Shown here: one piece after another, positions 14,344 to 22,000 of the stretch
How the letters are laid out: every line of letters starts with the position of its first letter
Position numbering within the stretch: the first letter of the stretch is position 1
Assembly (NCBI GenBank): GCA_964632845.1
Contig: CAZWDU010000016.1
Coordinates: 1-40,646, forward strand
Reading direction: 5' to 3'
Length of the DNA stretch: 40,646 bases
Source: JAOZHU01 sp964632845
GTDB lineage: Archaea > Thermoproteota > Bathyarchaeia > Bathyarchaeales > Bathycorpusculaceae
Made by a program: the position numbers and the translations under genes
The notes under the pieces: generated by a model
Databases searched by the model: none
The model's input: the letters and a program-made list of their open reading frames with translations, nothing else
What the model was told of the DNA's origin: nothing

Positions 14344-14957
14344 TGCCAACGATTTCTGCGGATAAGGAAATGCGCGACTACTTTATCGCCAAACTGCAAG
14401 AGCGCAGCGCGCCTGCCCGCACCGAAATCCATGTCAGCGACCTATGCTACTGCCTACGCAAAGCCTTTCACCGTCGCTTTCACAATCGGCAACTCAGCGA
14501 ACAGCAGCTCATCTTCTTTTTGGATGGACATCAACGACACGAAGGACTCCAAAGCCTCTGCAAAAACCTCGAGAGTGAAGTCGAAGTCAGACGCTATGGC
14601 ATAGTCGGACACTTAGACCTGCAGGACAAGCACCCCGTAGAAATCAAAACCACAAGAGCACGACCAAACGGACAGAAACCCACGCACTACATTCGCCAAG
14701 GCGCCTACTACTGCCTACTCACAGGCACAGACACGTTCTCGCTAATCACGCAACACATCAACGACGGCGTCCTGACTTTTGAGACGGTAGAGTTCAGCAA
14801 GGACGAGCTCGACGAGTACCTGCGAGATATGCTGTTTGACCGCGACTTGCTGCAACGCGCCTATGACAACTTGGACGTGTCACTTCTCGGATTTCCCGCT
14901 GACGATTGGCAGTGCCGACACTGCGAATTCCAAACCGAGTGCTACCCGAAAAAATAG
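14343..14957 (+). CDS. Cas4-like PD-(D/E)XK nuclease with Fe-S cluster
   Basis: 204 residues from ATG 14343 (TAATG overlap). HVSDLCYCLRKAFH supplies the first cluster Cys (C35) and the family's Cys...Arg start. GHLDL...HPVEIKTTRA gives the nuclease active site D92, E100 and K102. RQGAYYCLL is the QxxxY motif (Q119). CRHCEFQTEC (C191, C194, C200) supplies the remaining ligands of a 4Fe-4S cluster. Family members are DNA exonucleases or helicase-associated nucleases in recombination, and act with Cas1/Cas2 in CRISPR adaptation; here there are no cas genes, so a role in viral DNA processing or recombination is more likely. Confidence 0.85.
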   Translation: MPTISADKEMRDYFIAKLQERSAPARTEIHVSDLCYCLRKAFHRRFHNRQLSEQQLIFFLDGHQRHEGLQSLCKNLESEVEVRRYGIVGHLDLQDKHPVEIKTTRARPNGQKPTHYIRQGAYYCLLTGTDTFSLITQHINDGVLTFETVEFSKDELDEYLRDMLFDRDLLQRAYDNLDVSLLGFPADDWQCRHCEFQTECYPKK

Positions 14958-14981
14958 GTTTGCTTCTTGGGATTGAGAATT

Positions 14982-15266
14982 ATGGCGCCCACGCTCTCTC
15001 ACGCACAAAACACCGCTGAACCAGGTGCTAAACTCGGAGAGTCCGCTCAGCAGCAAAGCGGCCTGGAAGCCAACGGCGCCTTTGCACACGTTCTTCCTTC
15101 TCCCCAAAAAGATGCTGAACCTGTTAAGCTATGCCCAAAATGCGAACGAAAAAGCCCACTATTTTGCGCTAAATCATGCCCTTGCTCATGGGGATGTATC
15201 GACTGCGTTTTCCATCGGTACTGCTCAAAACATTTTGATTGGGAGGCGGCGCTATGCAAAGCCTGA
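14982..15266 (+). CDS. Cys-rich zinc-binding protein, unknown
   Basis: 94 residues from ATG 14982. The N-terminal half is polar and probably disordered. The C-terminal half carries CPKC, then CAKSCPCSWGCIDC and CSKHF, eight to nine potential ligands that could hold two zinc ions. No family recognised. The 3' end overlaps the start of the next gene by 13 bases. Confidence 0.6.
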   Translation: MAPTLSHAQNTAEPGAKLGESAQQQSGLEANGAFAHVLPSPQKDAEPVKLCPKCERKSPLFCAKSCPCSWGCIDCVFHRYCSKHFDWEAALCKA

Positions 15267-15628
15267 AACGCATTCCCAACGGGACAGTCTTCGGGGAAAT
15301 CCCTCTCGAAGCCTGCAAAGCCTACCCCATCCGAATCTTCGAGGGCCTCGGCGTGGCGCCGCGCATAGCCTACGCTGATCTCAACACGCACCGAGAACAC
15401 AACAAGCTCAGCGTCAAGCTGCTGCCTGACGGCGGCAAAACGGCGCCGCACCCGCAAATCGTCTTTTTCGTGAATGGCGCCTACCATGTGGAAACGCTTG
15501 GCTACCATGTAAGCAATCCGTTCAAGTGGACGACGTGGATGGAGTTTCACCTTGACGCGCGCCTGCTCAAACGGTTGATTGACGCGGTGATTAAGGCGGA
15601 AATCGCTCTGGAGGCTATGAAAGCGTGA
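15254..15628 (+). CDS. Protein of unknown function
   Basis: 124 residues from ATG 15254, with GGGAGG eight bases upstream. Mixed alpha/beta sequence with VKLLPDGGKTA and PQIVFFVNGAYHVETLGYHV segments; the last 25 residues form a helix (LLKRLIDAVIKAEIALEAM). No TM or metal motif. Its stop overlaps the next GTG start. Confidence 0.6.
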   Translation: MQSLKRIPNGTVFGEIPLEACKAYPIRIFEGLGVAPRIAYADLNTHREHNKLSVKLLPDGGKTAPHPQIVFFVNGAYHVETLGYHVSNPFKWTTWMEFHLDARLLKRLIDAVIKAEIALEAMKA

Positions 15629-16164
15629 GCAACGCAGACCACCGCAAGTACCATCGCCAAGAAAAGGCTAAGCATTGCCTGCAACAGCAAGTCTTCGCTC
15701 GACAGAACGGTGAAGTCACGCTCAAAGAGAACCCCGCCAAATACGCCACGCTTGAGCAGAAAGGCGTAGACCCATTCAAAGACGCCACATGCCCGTTCTG
15801 TCTTGGCCTCAGCAAGCTTCGGCTTTTCCTAGTCAGCACCAAGAAAGGCTATGACAAGGGCAAAGGAAAATGTCCACTGTGCGGCCAAGGTGCAAGGTTC
15901 GACACGCTCTTGAAAGTCATGTCCTCGCCTGAGCAGTACGCTATTTATGCGTTCACTTACCCCGCGCGTAGTTTTTGGGAGAAAGTGAAAGCCGCTGGGT
16001 TTGACGTTTGGAAGAAGCGGCTTAAGATGATGGGTTGGACGGAACGGTTCTGGACTGAGTACAAGCGGCGGCGTGGAGATCCAGAGAAGGAAGCTGAGGA
16101 GCAACGGTTCCAGGAAGAGACGGATGCTTACGAGCAGTCTTTTGAGGAGGCAGTCCCCGCATGA
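15625..16164 (+). CDS. Zinc-ribbon protein with charged helical ends
   Basis: 179 residues from GTG 15625 (GTGA overlap). CPFCLGLSKL (about residue 56) and CPLCGQGARF (about 83) make a zinc ribbon, followed by YPARSFWEKVKAAGFDVWKK and a very charged Arg/Glu tail. The layout suggests a nucleic-acid-binding protein. No family recognised. ATGA overlap with the next gene. Confidence 0.65.
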   Translation: MSNADHRKYHRQEKAKHCLQQQVFARQNGEVTLKENPAKYATLEQKGVDPFKDATCPFCLGLSKLRLFLVSTKKGYDKGKGKCPLCGQGARFDTLLKVMSSPEQYAIYAFTYPARSFWEKVKAAGFDVWKKRLKMMGWTERFWTEYKRRRGDPEKEAEEQRFQEETDAYEQSFEEAVPA

Positions 16165-16370
16165 AGAAAAAGATATTGCGGGTTGGGCGTTTTCTCTGCA
16201 AAACTTGCGGAAAAACAGTCGACATAGAGCAAGACGACGGCATCTACGTTCTGGCGCCTATAAAGTGCCCTCATTGTCATTCAATAGGGCCGTGGCGGTT
16301 ACTGCTTGATGGTTCCAAGTTTGCTTTAGAAGAGATTGAGGACATTGCAGCATTGGAGGTAAAGGCATGA
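16161..16370 (+). CDS. Small zinc-ribbon protein
   Basis: 69 residues, ATG 16161 in an ATGA overlap. FLCKTCGKTV and IKCPHCHSIG form the zinc ribbon; the tail is an acidic helix. Likely a small transcription-related or nucleic-acid-binding protein. Overlaps the following RHH gene by ATGA. Confidence 0.68.
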   Translation: MKKKILRVGRFLCKTCGKTVDIEQDDGIYVLAPIKCPHCHSIGPWRLLLDGSKFALEEIEDIAALEVKA

Positions 16371-16534
16371 AGTTGATTACGCTCTACCTGCCTGAAACCT
16401 ACCTCAAAGCCCTTGACCAACTCGTAACCGAACACTTCTACCCGAACCGTGCTGAGGCGATACGCTTCGCCATCCATGACCTCATCAACAGTGAGGTTTG
16501 GAGACGCAAAGTTATGGGAGAACACCAAACATGA
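16367..16534 (+). CDS. RHH regulator
   Basis: 55 residues. LITLYLPETYLKALDQLV then NRAEAIRFAIHDLINSEVW is a clear ribbon-helix-helix, with a short basic C-terminal tail. ATG 16367 overlaps the stop before it, and its own stop overlaps the next gene, so it is inside the operon with no separate promoter. Confidence 0.75.
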   Translation: MKLITLYLPETYLKALDQLVTEHFYPNRAEAIRFAIHDLINSEVWRRKVMGEHQT

Positions 16535-16653
16535 AGAAAATTTTCGTGACTGGAGACGGCCCTTGCCCTTGGTGTGGGCGAATCATCCAGGGCGACAAGC
16601 CTGAGACGCATCATACTCACGTGATTGGAGAAAAAGGAGAACTGATCGAATGA
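16531..16653 (+). CDS. 40-aa zinc-knuckle protein
   Basis: Only 40 residues. PCPWCGRII with a later THHTH gives a CxxC...HxxH type zinc site. ATGA overlaps exist on both sides (16531 and 16650), which is the strongest evidence that it is a gene. Confidence 0.65.
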   Translation: MKKIFVTGDGPCPWCGRIIQGDKPETHHTHVIGEKGELIE

Positions 16654-17405
16654 AAACTACATTCGAGGAACTATCAACAAAATACCCCATTCAGAACGTG
16701 ACGCCATACGGCGAATGTATTGTTGTTCCCGGCGCAGAGTTTGACCCTGACTGGGAAGCCTACCTGGGCGATCAGGGATGCCGCTGTATTATGACCGATT
16801 TGGATGGTAAACCTGTCACCTTGGTGCAACGTAAGAACCACAGCGGCCAAGGCGAGAAGATCGTTTATGAGAACAAAGGAACAAAGGATGCGAGAAAAAT
16901 GGAAAAAGCAGAAAACAAAACTGCAACAACTAAGCTCAAAGGTTGCCAGAAAGGCCCCTCCTGGAGCGTTGAAGAGGAAGAGCAGCTCCTCAAACGAATG
17001 GACGAGTTAAGCGGTCCTATAGAAAGACGTGCTAGAAAGCTTGAGCCCGAGTTTAAAGGGCGCAGCGCATGTTCCATCTGGCAGAAGTACAAGAAACTGC
17101 TCAGAGCCAAGAGGGCGAAGCATGTCTCTACACCAGCATCGGCCCAAATTATCCAGAAGGATTCTGGCCCTAGGCCTATCGTTAAACCTGTTACATCGTC
17201 ACCTGCACCTGTGGAAAATCCCATGGTAACTTTGCTCACGGAAATTCGAGACTTATTAACGCCTGAAGCATTCGATTTTGATTATCATTGTCCAGAATGC
17301 AACGAACACGGTAGCGTCTGCAACTCAGAAAAAGTTTGGCTTTCTTGTCCAGTGTGTGGCGCCCCGTTAATCATTTGGAACGTGGAGGCAGCGGTGCATG
17401 CCTGA
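16650..17405 (+). CDS. Myb/SANT-like DNA-binding protein with C-terminal zinc ribbon
   Basis: 251 residues from ATG 16650. After an N-terminal alpha/beta region, residues about 105-155 (PSWSVEEEEQLLKRMDEL then FKGRSACSIWQKYKKL) follow the Myb/SANT three-helix pattern with spaced Trp residues. A Pro/Ser/Lys linker leads to a C-terminal zinc ribbon (YHCPECNEHG, then LSCPVCGAPL). Two DNA-contact modules suggest a transcription factor, perhaps the switch for later genes. The end overlaps the next gene by eight bases. Confidence 0.68.
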   Translation: MKTTFEELSTKYPIQNVTPYGECIVVPGAEFDPDWEAYLGDQGCRCIMTDLDGKPVTLVQRKNHSGQGEKIVYENKGTKDARKMEKAENKTATTKLKGCQKGPSWSVEEEEQLLKRMDELSGPIERRARKLEPEFKGRSACSIWQKYKKLLRAKRAKHVSTPASAQIIQKDSGPRPIVKPVTSSPAPVENPMVTLLTEIRDLLTPEAFDFDYHCPECNEHGSVCNSEKVWLSCPVCGAPLIIWNVEAAVHA

Positions 17406-17658
17406 CATTTTGGTTAGTCTGCTTGAAAAACTAACCCTGAAACGAATCCTCAAAATCGCCGCCATCCTAATCGCCATCATCATAGCCTTCGCCATGCCAC
17501 TGCTCGCCCTGCCCATCGGATTCGTCTTAGGCTACATCCTCAAACCCCGAATCGACCAGCTCCTCAAGAAACTTCCAAAGAAAAACAAAGACGAACGAAT
17601 CAAGGAACTCGAAGCGAAAATAACCGAGTTAACTGAGAAACTGGAGGAAAAAAAATGA
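17398..17658 (+). CDS. Membrane protein with C-terminal coiled coil
   Basis: 86 residues, ATG 17398. One long or two closely spaced TM segments (ILKIAAILIAIIIAFAMPLL and ALPIGFVLGYIL), then a basic stretch and a coiled coil (ERIKELEAKITELTEKLEEK). The coiled coil would face the cytoplasm and could recruit a partner to the membrane. ATGA overlap with the next gene. Confidence 0.68.
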   Translation: MPDILVSLLEKLTLKRILKIAAILIAIIIAFAMPLLALPIGFVLGYILKPRIDQLLKKLPKKNKDERIKELEAKITELTEKLEEKK

Positions 17659-17849
17659 CGGCCATGAATCTTCCATCATTCTGCCCCTACAACAGAAACA
17701 ACCTCACATCGCCACCCGAAATTCTCAATCTGATGAAAGAAGCCGATGGAATCTGCAAACGCCCAGAAAACTGCGTTGAATGCATCCGCAACCACACCGA
17801 CCCCCAACCTTTCCAAAAAGAAAGAGAACGAATCAAACTGACTGAATAA
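17655..17849 (+). CDS. Small Cys-containing protein
   Basis: 64 residues. FCPYNRN, ICKRPENCVECIRNH supply four cysteines, possibly a zinc or Fe-S site. Last gene of the operon starting at 13155; the downstream 140 bases are non-coding. Confidence 0.6.
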   Translation: MTAMNLPSFCPYNRNNLTSPPEILNLMKEADGICKRPENCVECIRNHTDPQPFQKERERIKLTE

Positions 17850-17991
17850 CACAAAGGAATAACACATAAAAAAGCCGCCTAGAAGCTTCCTACCCTAGAC
17901 GACTACGTTAGTGGAGACTGTACCGTAGTGTCGTGTTGTGTGTGTTATTCACGTGTGTTATTCACTCACAAAAAAGAAGTGAATCCCAAAA
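17850..17991. promoter_or_regulatory. Intergenic control region with tandem 13-bp repeat
   Basis: GTGTGTTATTCAC is repeated head to tail at 17940-17952 and 17953-17965. The inverted element GTGAAT follows at 17979-17984, and GAAGTGAATC (17976-17985) is identical to 13141-13150 in front of the RHH gene at 13155. It ends seven bases before ATG 17992. A shared repressor for both operons is likely. Confidence 0.6.
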
Positions 17992-18327
17992 ATGGCCGAG
18001 TCAAACGAGAAAACCCGTACCAATATCTACGCAGCGAAAGCCACGCTGAAAAAGTTCAAAGAAATCTGCAAACGAGAAGGCGTGGCAATGAGCAACAAAA
18101 TAGAAGCCTTCATGCTTCACTACGTCCAGGCGCATTCTAACGGCAACCCGCAATTAACGATTTCCGCGTACGCCAAACCTGAGGAGCCGCAACCGATGCG
18201 GGTTCTTTGCCTGCACTTGGACGGCGCCGTAACAGAGGGCCAAGTGCACTGTAAAAAAGCGGGAATGTGGGTGCCTGGAATCCGCTGTTACAGTTGCGAT
18301 AAGAACCGTTTGAGGAAGAAAAATTAG
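17992..18327 (+). CDS. RHH-like regulator with Cys/His tail
   Basis: 111 residues from ATG 17992. TRTNIYAAKATLKKFKEICK then VAMSNKIEAFMLHYVQAH fits a ribbon-helix-helix. The C-terminal part has CLHLDGAV, HCKKAG and RCYSCDKN, a probable zinc site, the same RHH-plus-zinc layout as the protein at 12608-12991. First gene of the second block; operator repeats lie directly upstream. Confidence 0.68.
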   Translation: MAESNEKTRTNIYAAKATLKKFKEICKREGVAMSNKIEAFMLHYVQAHSNGNPQLTISAYAKPEEPQPMRVLCLHLDGAVTEGQVHCKKAGMWVPGIRCYSCDKNRLRKKN

Positions 18328-18342
18328 GAGTTGCACCACAAG

Positions 18343-18585
18343 TTGAGAATTGAAGTAGACCAAGAACTTGAGAAAAAACTGGATGCTGTCAAAACCAAGA
18401 AGTGGATAAGTGGCAAAGGTCACACAGAAACCATCCGCTTTCTCTTGGAGCACTACGAGCAAACCCAAAGCGTAGAAAAACTAATCGACCAGAAACTCAG
18501 CAACATCGAGAGAGTTATCGAACAGGGCATTTTCAAAGCCTTCAAACGGGTACTGCAGAACATTCTCGGTGGGGGTGGCGAATAA
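18343..18585 (+). CDS. RHH-like regulator with helical tail
   Basis: 80 residues from TTG 18343; TTG 18331 is directly attached to the GGAG motif, so the later start gives better spacing. LRIEVDQELEKKLDAVKT then GHTETIRFLLEHYEQ is an RHH pattern. The C-terminal 35 residues are an amphipathic helix. The TAA stop is immediately followed by ATG 18586. Confidence 0.65.
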   Translation: MRIEVDQELEKKLDAVKTKKWISGKGHTETIRFLLEHYEQTQSVEKLIDQKLSNIERVIEQGIFKAFKRVLQNILGGGGE

Positions 18586-18852
18586 ATGGATAACTCGAGG
18601 CCTCGGCAGTGGCGCCGAACCGCCACTCAAACACCATTTCCCTGCAGGATCCTGCCGCTGGAGTCCAGGTATCCAAGCCAATTAATGGATAACTTGCTGC
18701 AGCAGGCCTTCCGGGTAAACACCAATTTGTGGATACAGCAGCTCCAGGTCCCGCCTCGAGATCCACACCTAAGCAACCATTCACCCGCCAATTACGAGCT
18801 GCCAGGATCACTCGAGTTGGCGAATCAATGTACAATTTGGAGTTGGATGTAA
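18586..18852 (+). CDS. Doubtful 88-aa frame in a repeat-containing stretch
   Basis: The frame starts directly after the previous stop and ends in TAATG with the next gene, which fits operon phasing. The product, however, is rich in Pro, Arg, Gln and Ser without hydrophobic core periodicity, and the other two forward frames are also partly open. ATGGATAACT and AAACACCA both occur twice (18586/18684 and about 18628/18717), suggesting a degenerate duplication. An alternative coding frame is GTG 18729 leading into the next gene. Treat as uncertain. Confidence 0.3.
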   Translation: MDNSRPRQWRRTATQTPFPCRILPLESRYPSQLMDNLLQQAFRVNTNLWIQQLQVPPRDPHLSNHSPANYELPGSLELANQCTIWSWM

Positions 18853-19076
18853 TGACGAAAGTTCAGAAAGCGTTAATCGTGAAGCCTCAAAGCCGTCCCG
18901 ACTGGGACATGGGCGACGTCCTCGCCGTAGCAAGAGCACTAGGAAAAAAACTCTTCAAAACTGACAAGAACGTCCGCGTCGTCTGGACGTGCGAGTCACC
19001 TTACGGTCATGTTGTCATAGTTGAAGGTTGTAACCAACCATCTGGTTGTAAGATGGGGGATAAAGAACATGAATGA
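18852..19076 (+). CDS. Small soluble protein, unknown
   Basis: 74 residues from ATG 18852, with a possible N-terminal extension to GTG 18729 (115 residues) in which RQLRAARITRVGES looks protein-like. The core VLAVARALGKKLFKTDKNVR then VWTCESPYGHVVIVEGCN reads as alpha/beta with two or three Cys. No family recognised. ATGA overlap with the giant surface protein gene. Confidence 0.55.
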   Translation: MTKVQKALIVKPQSRPDWDMGDVLAVARALGKKLFKTDKNVRVVWTCESPYGHVVIVEGCNQPSGCKMGDKEHE

Positions 19077-22000
19077 AACTAAAAATAGCAACACTACTAC
19101 TAGTAATCATAATCGTAGCTTCAACATTCTTGACACTATATGAAGTTCCGATAGTCAAAGCAGATGCAATCACAGACGCCATAAGCTTAGGTCTCGACTG
19201 GCTCGATAGAATGACATACTGCGAAATCAACGAAACCCACGCAGTTGCACTTGAATCGCCCAGTTTAAGCTTCAGAATGAAACGCAGCGACGGCTACTGG
19301 ACCATTTTCGGCAAAAAAACAGACATCAACCTACCGCCATCCGCTACTATGATCCGCGGCGGATGCACTGATCCACAAGCAACAACGGACGACCTTGACC
19401 TCATTCATTGGGAAATCGACAATCAGCGAATGAAGTACTTCTGGGACATTGACGGCGACGGAGAATATGACGATGCGACCTTGTACGTAGAATACGCAAC
19501 GATGGAAGGCGGAGACAACACTGTTGTGGATGGCAAAATAACCCAGTACCAAGATTGCGGCGTGTCATTACAACTTTACCTTGAAGATCAATTAGTGATG
19601 AATCAAGTATCATTGAATGCAGAGTTTGATTCGCAGATTGGCAAGACGTGGGGTTGGGCAGGCAGACGCTACACAATCAGACCGACAACGAAAGGCTTAG
19701 CTGATCTCTACGCTTGGCTAGGAACGACTCAATTTTCATGGCTTGGCGGACAAACCTACCAGCAAGTTCGCGGCATAGACTATTGCGATAGAGCTTTGAA
19801 ATTATATCGCACATGGTACGGTAGCGGCTACATCATTGACCGCTTCGATGGACACTATGGTGCAACACTAACGGTGCGACCTTACGCTGGACAATATGGA
19901 ATACCCAACTACCCACCAAACCCTGACTTAATACTTGAACCTTGGCGACAGAACCCACCCGACTACAGCACATACTACGTTGATAGCCCATCAAGTAATT
20001 GGTACAGCTACGCTAACGCTCCAAACATGAACGGCAGAAATTCCGCTAACGTCCTAAGGCACACTTCAGTAAGCAGACATATCATGCCTGAAAATGAAGA
20101 ATGGCCCAACTGTCCTTTCCAATGTTCAGACACCCAATTCATCTACGCTTACAAAAGCAGAACAGGATTCGAGTGGGCACGAAACACCTACATAAGCAAT
20201 GGTTTTGAATTCGACCTCATCAATTACCAAGACGTAGACTCTTGGGCAATATTGCCAGGCACTGACGTCATTCTCGGAATAGGTACAGATGCTAAAAGCA
20301 TCCGAGCATGCCACGATATGTACAAATACGGTGCAAACGTTCCCTACGGCTTATCAACACTAAAAACGGAATTCATTGACTCTGCTACATGGGATGGCAA
20401 CGGAATAGCCTTTGACTCATGGCGTGGGACGTCACTCGGATGGCCCTATCCAGCGTACGGAACCCATAACACAGCAACCTACGGCAACGCACTGATACAA
20501 TACTACAAACTGACGAGTGATTCGACCATAGGCGCCAAAGCAGACGAAGTAATCGGCGTTCTCCTAATGCTGCAGAATAAACTTGGACAAGCAGTATTCA
20601 GCAGAAGCAAAACACAATCCTACTACAGAGCAGAATTCGTGGGTAGCTTCCTTCCTGGCTACGCGGTCGCTTACAGTTTCGGTCAACAAGACATTTACAG
20701 TGCAGGTTGGACTGATATGTTATATGGCGCCCTAGAGTTTCTTGGTATTTTCGAGCAGGATCCGCAGTCCATGTCTTATCCATGTATTGGCAACGCAGAA
20801 TGCACCATACCTTCAGTTTGGACGCTGATCCAATATAAAACCACAGGAAGAACACCAACAAACCCACAGCAAGCAGAATACACCTGTACTTTCCAAGATA
20901 ATGTCGTAGCCTACACGGACCACGGTGGAAGCTGGGGTGGAGACGGTGACACAGAAATTGTCAGTCAAAATTTGCAGAGTACATACCTCGGCGGCGACAC
21001 TGGCAACCTATATAGACACACAGGGAAACTTGACAGGATTCGCATGTACGCAGGCGGTCCAGGTGAAGCATGGGCATCAATACAGTACGAATGGACGTTC
21101 ACATTAGCAAACTCTGTCTCCAATTGGAGAACGAAAGTGTACTTCACAGTACCCGACTACTATGGTTTTAGAGTCGCAGGCGAAAACTCCCTAACAGTGA
21201 CGGCTTCGCTCTACAACTCAGGCGGACAGCTAATAACTGAAGACTCAAGAGTTCCAATTCAAAATCTACATGGGAACACGCGGCAATCAGGAACAGGTGG
21301 TAAAATGATTGTGTATAATGATATGGCAAAACTTGATTCACTTGCATCAGGAACGTATACTGTGAAATTGAAGTTCAGAGTGTACAAGGGCGGCGCGGAT
21401 GCTACTGAACTCTATTTAGGTTATATCGGAGATTGGAGTTATAAACTCGCGTTGCCCATGGGTCTGGAATATTTCGGTTACGATGTCGGATGGTACGACA
21501 ATTTCGACGACAACTCCAGAGACACGACAAAATGGGACGAACTGGAATGGAATGAAGCATCAGTCGCCGAAACAGGAAATACATTACAAGTGACGGCGCC
21601 AAGCGGTGCGGGTCAAGCTGGCAGCGGCTACGTCACCACAAACGCCTACAACATAAACGGCTACGCTGCAACCGTGGAAATCCCCGAATTCGACAATTTA
21701 GACGAAATGATACTGCAAATTTGCACCACAAAAACGACAAACTCGGACCCATTCTACCAAAACAGTTGGTACAGAATCCTCAAAAACCGATACGACAACA
21801 ACATTTATATCCAAAGCAGAATCAGCGGCGGCGCAGTAAACACTCAAGTCGTGACCTCGTGGATCAGCGCTGTAGGAACGCTAACTATTTCAGTTGTTAA
21901 CGGTGTCATCAGCTTTTACGAGAACGGCGTCCTCAAATACTCAGAATCCTACGCTTTGCCATCCTACAACTGCTACGTATACGTTTTCACAAGTACCTTA

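Noticed and set aside
14343..14957. Evidence for a CRISPR-Cas locus from the Cas4-like gene
   Set aside because: No array-like spaced repeats and no cas1, cas2 or effector genes were seen in the window.
18542..18835. 97-aa leftward frame
   Set aside because: Antisense to an operon, overlaps a certain RHH gene, and has no start signals or recognisable motif.
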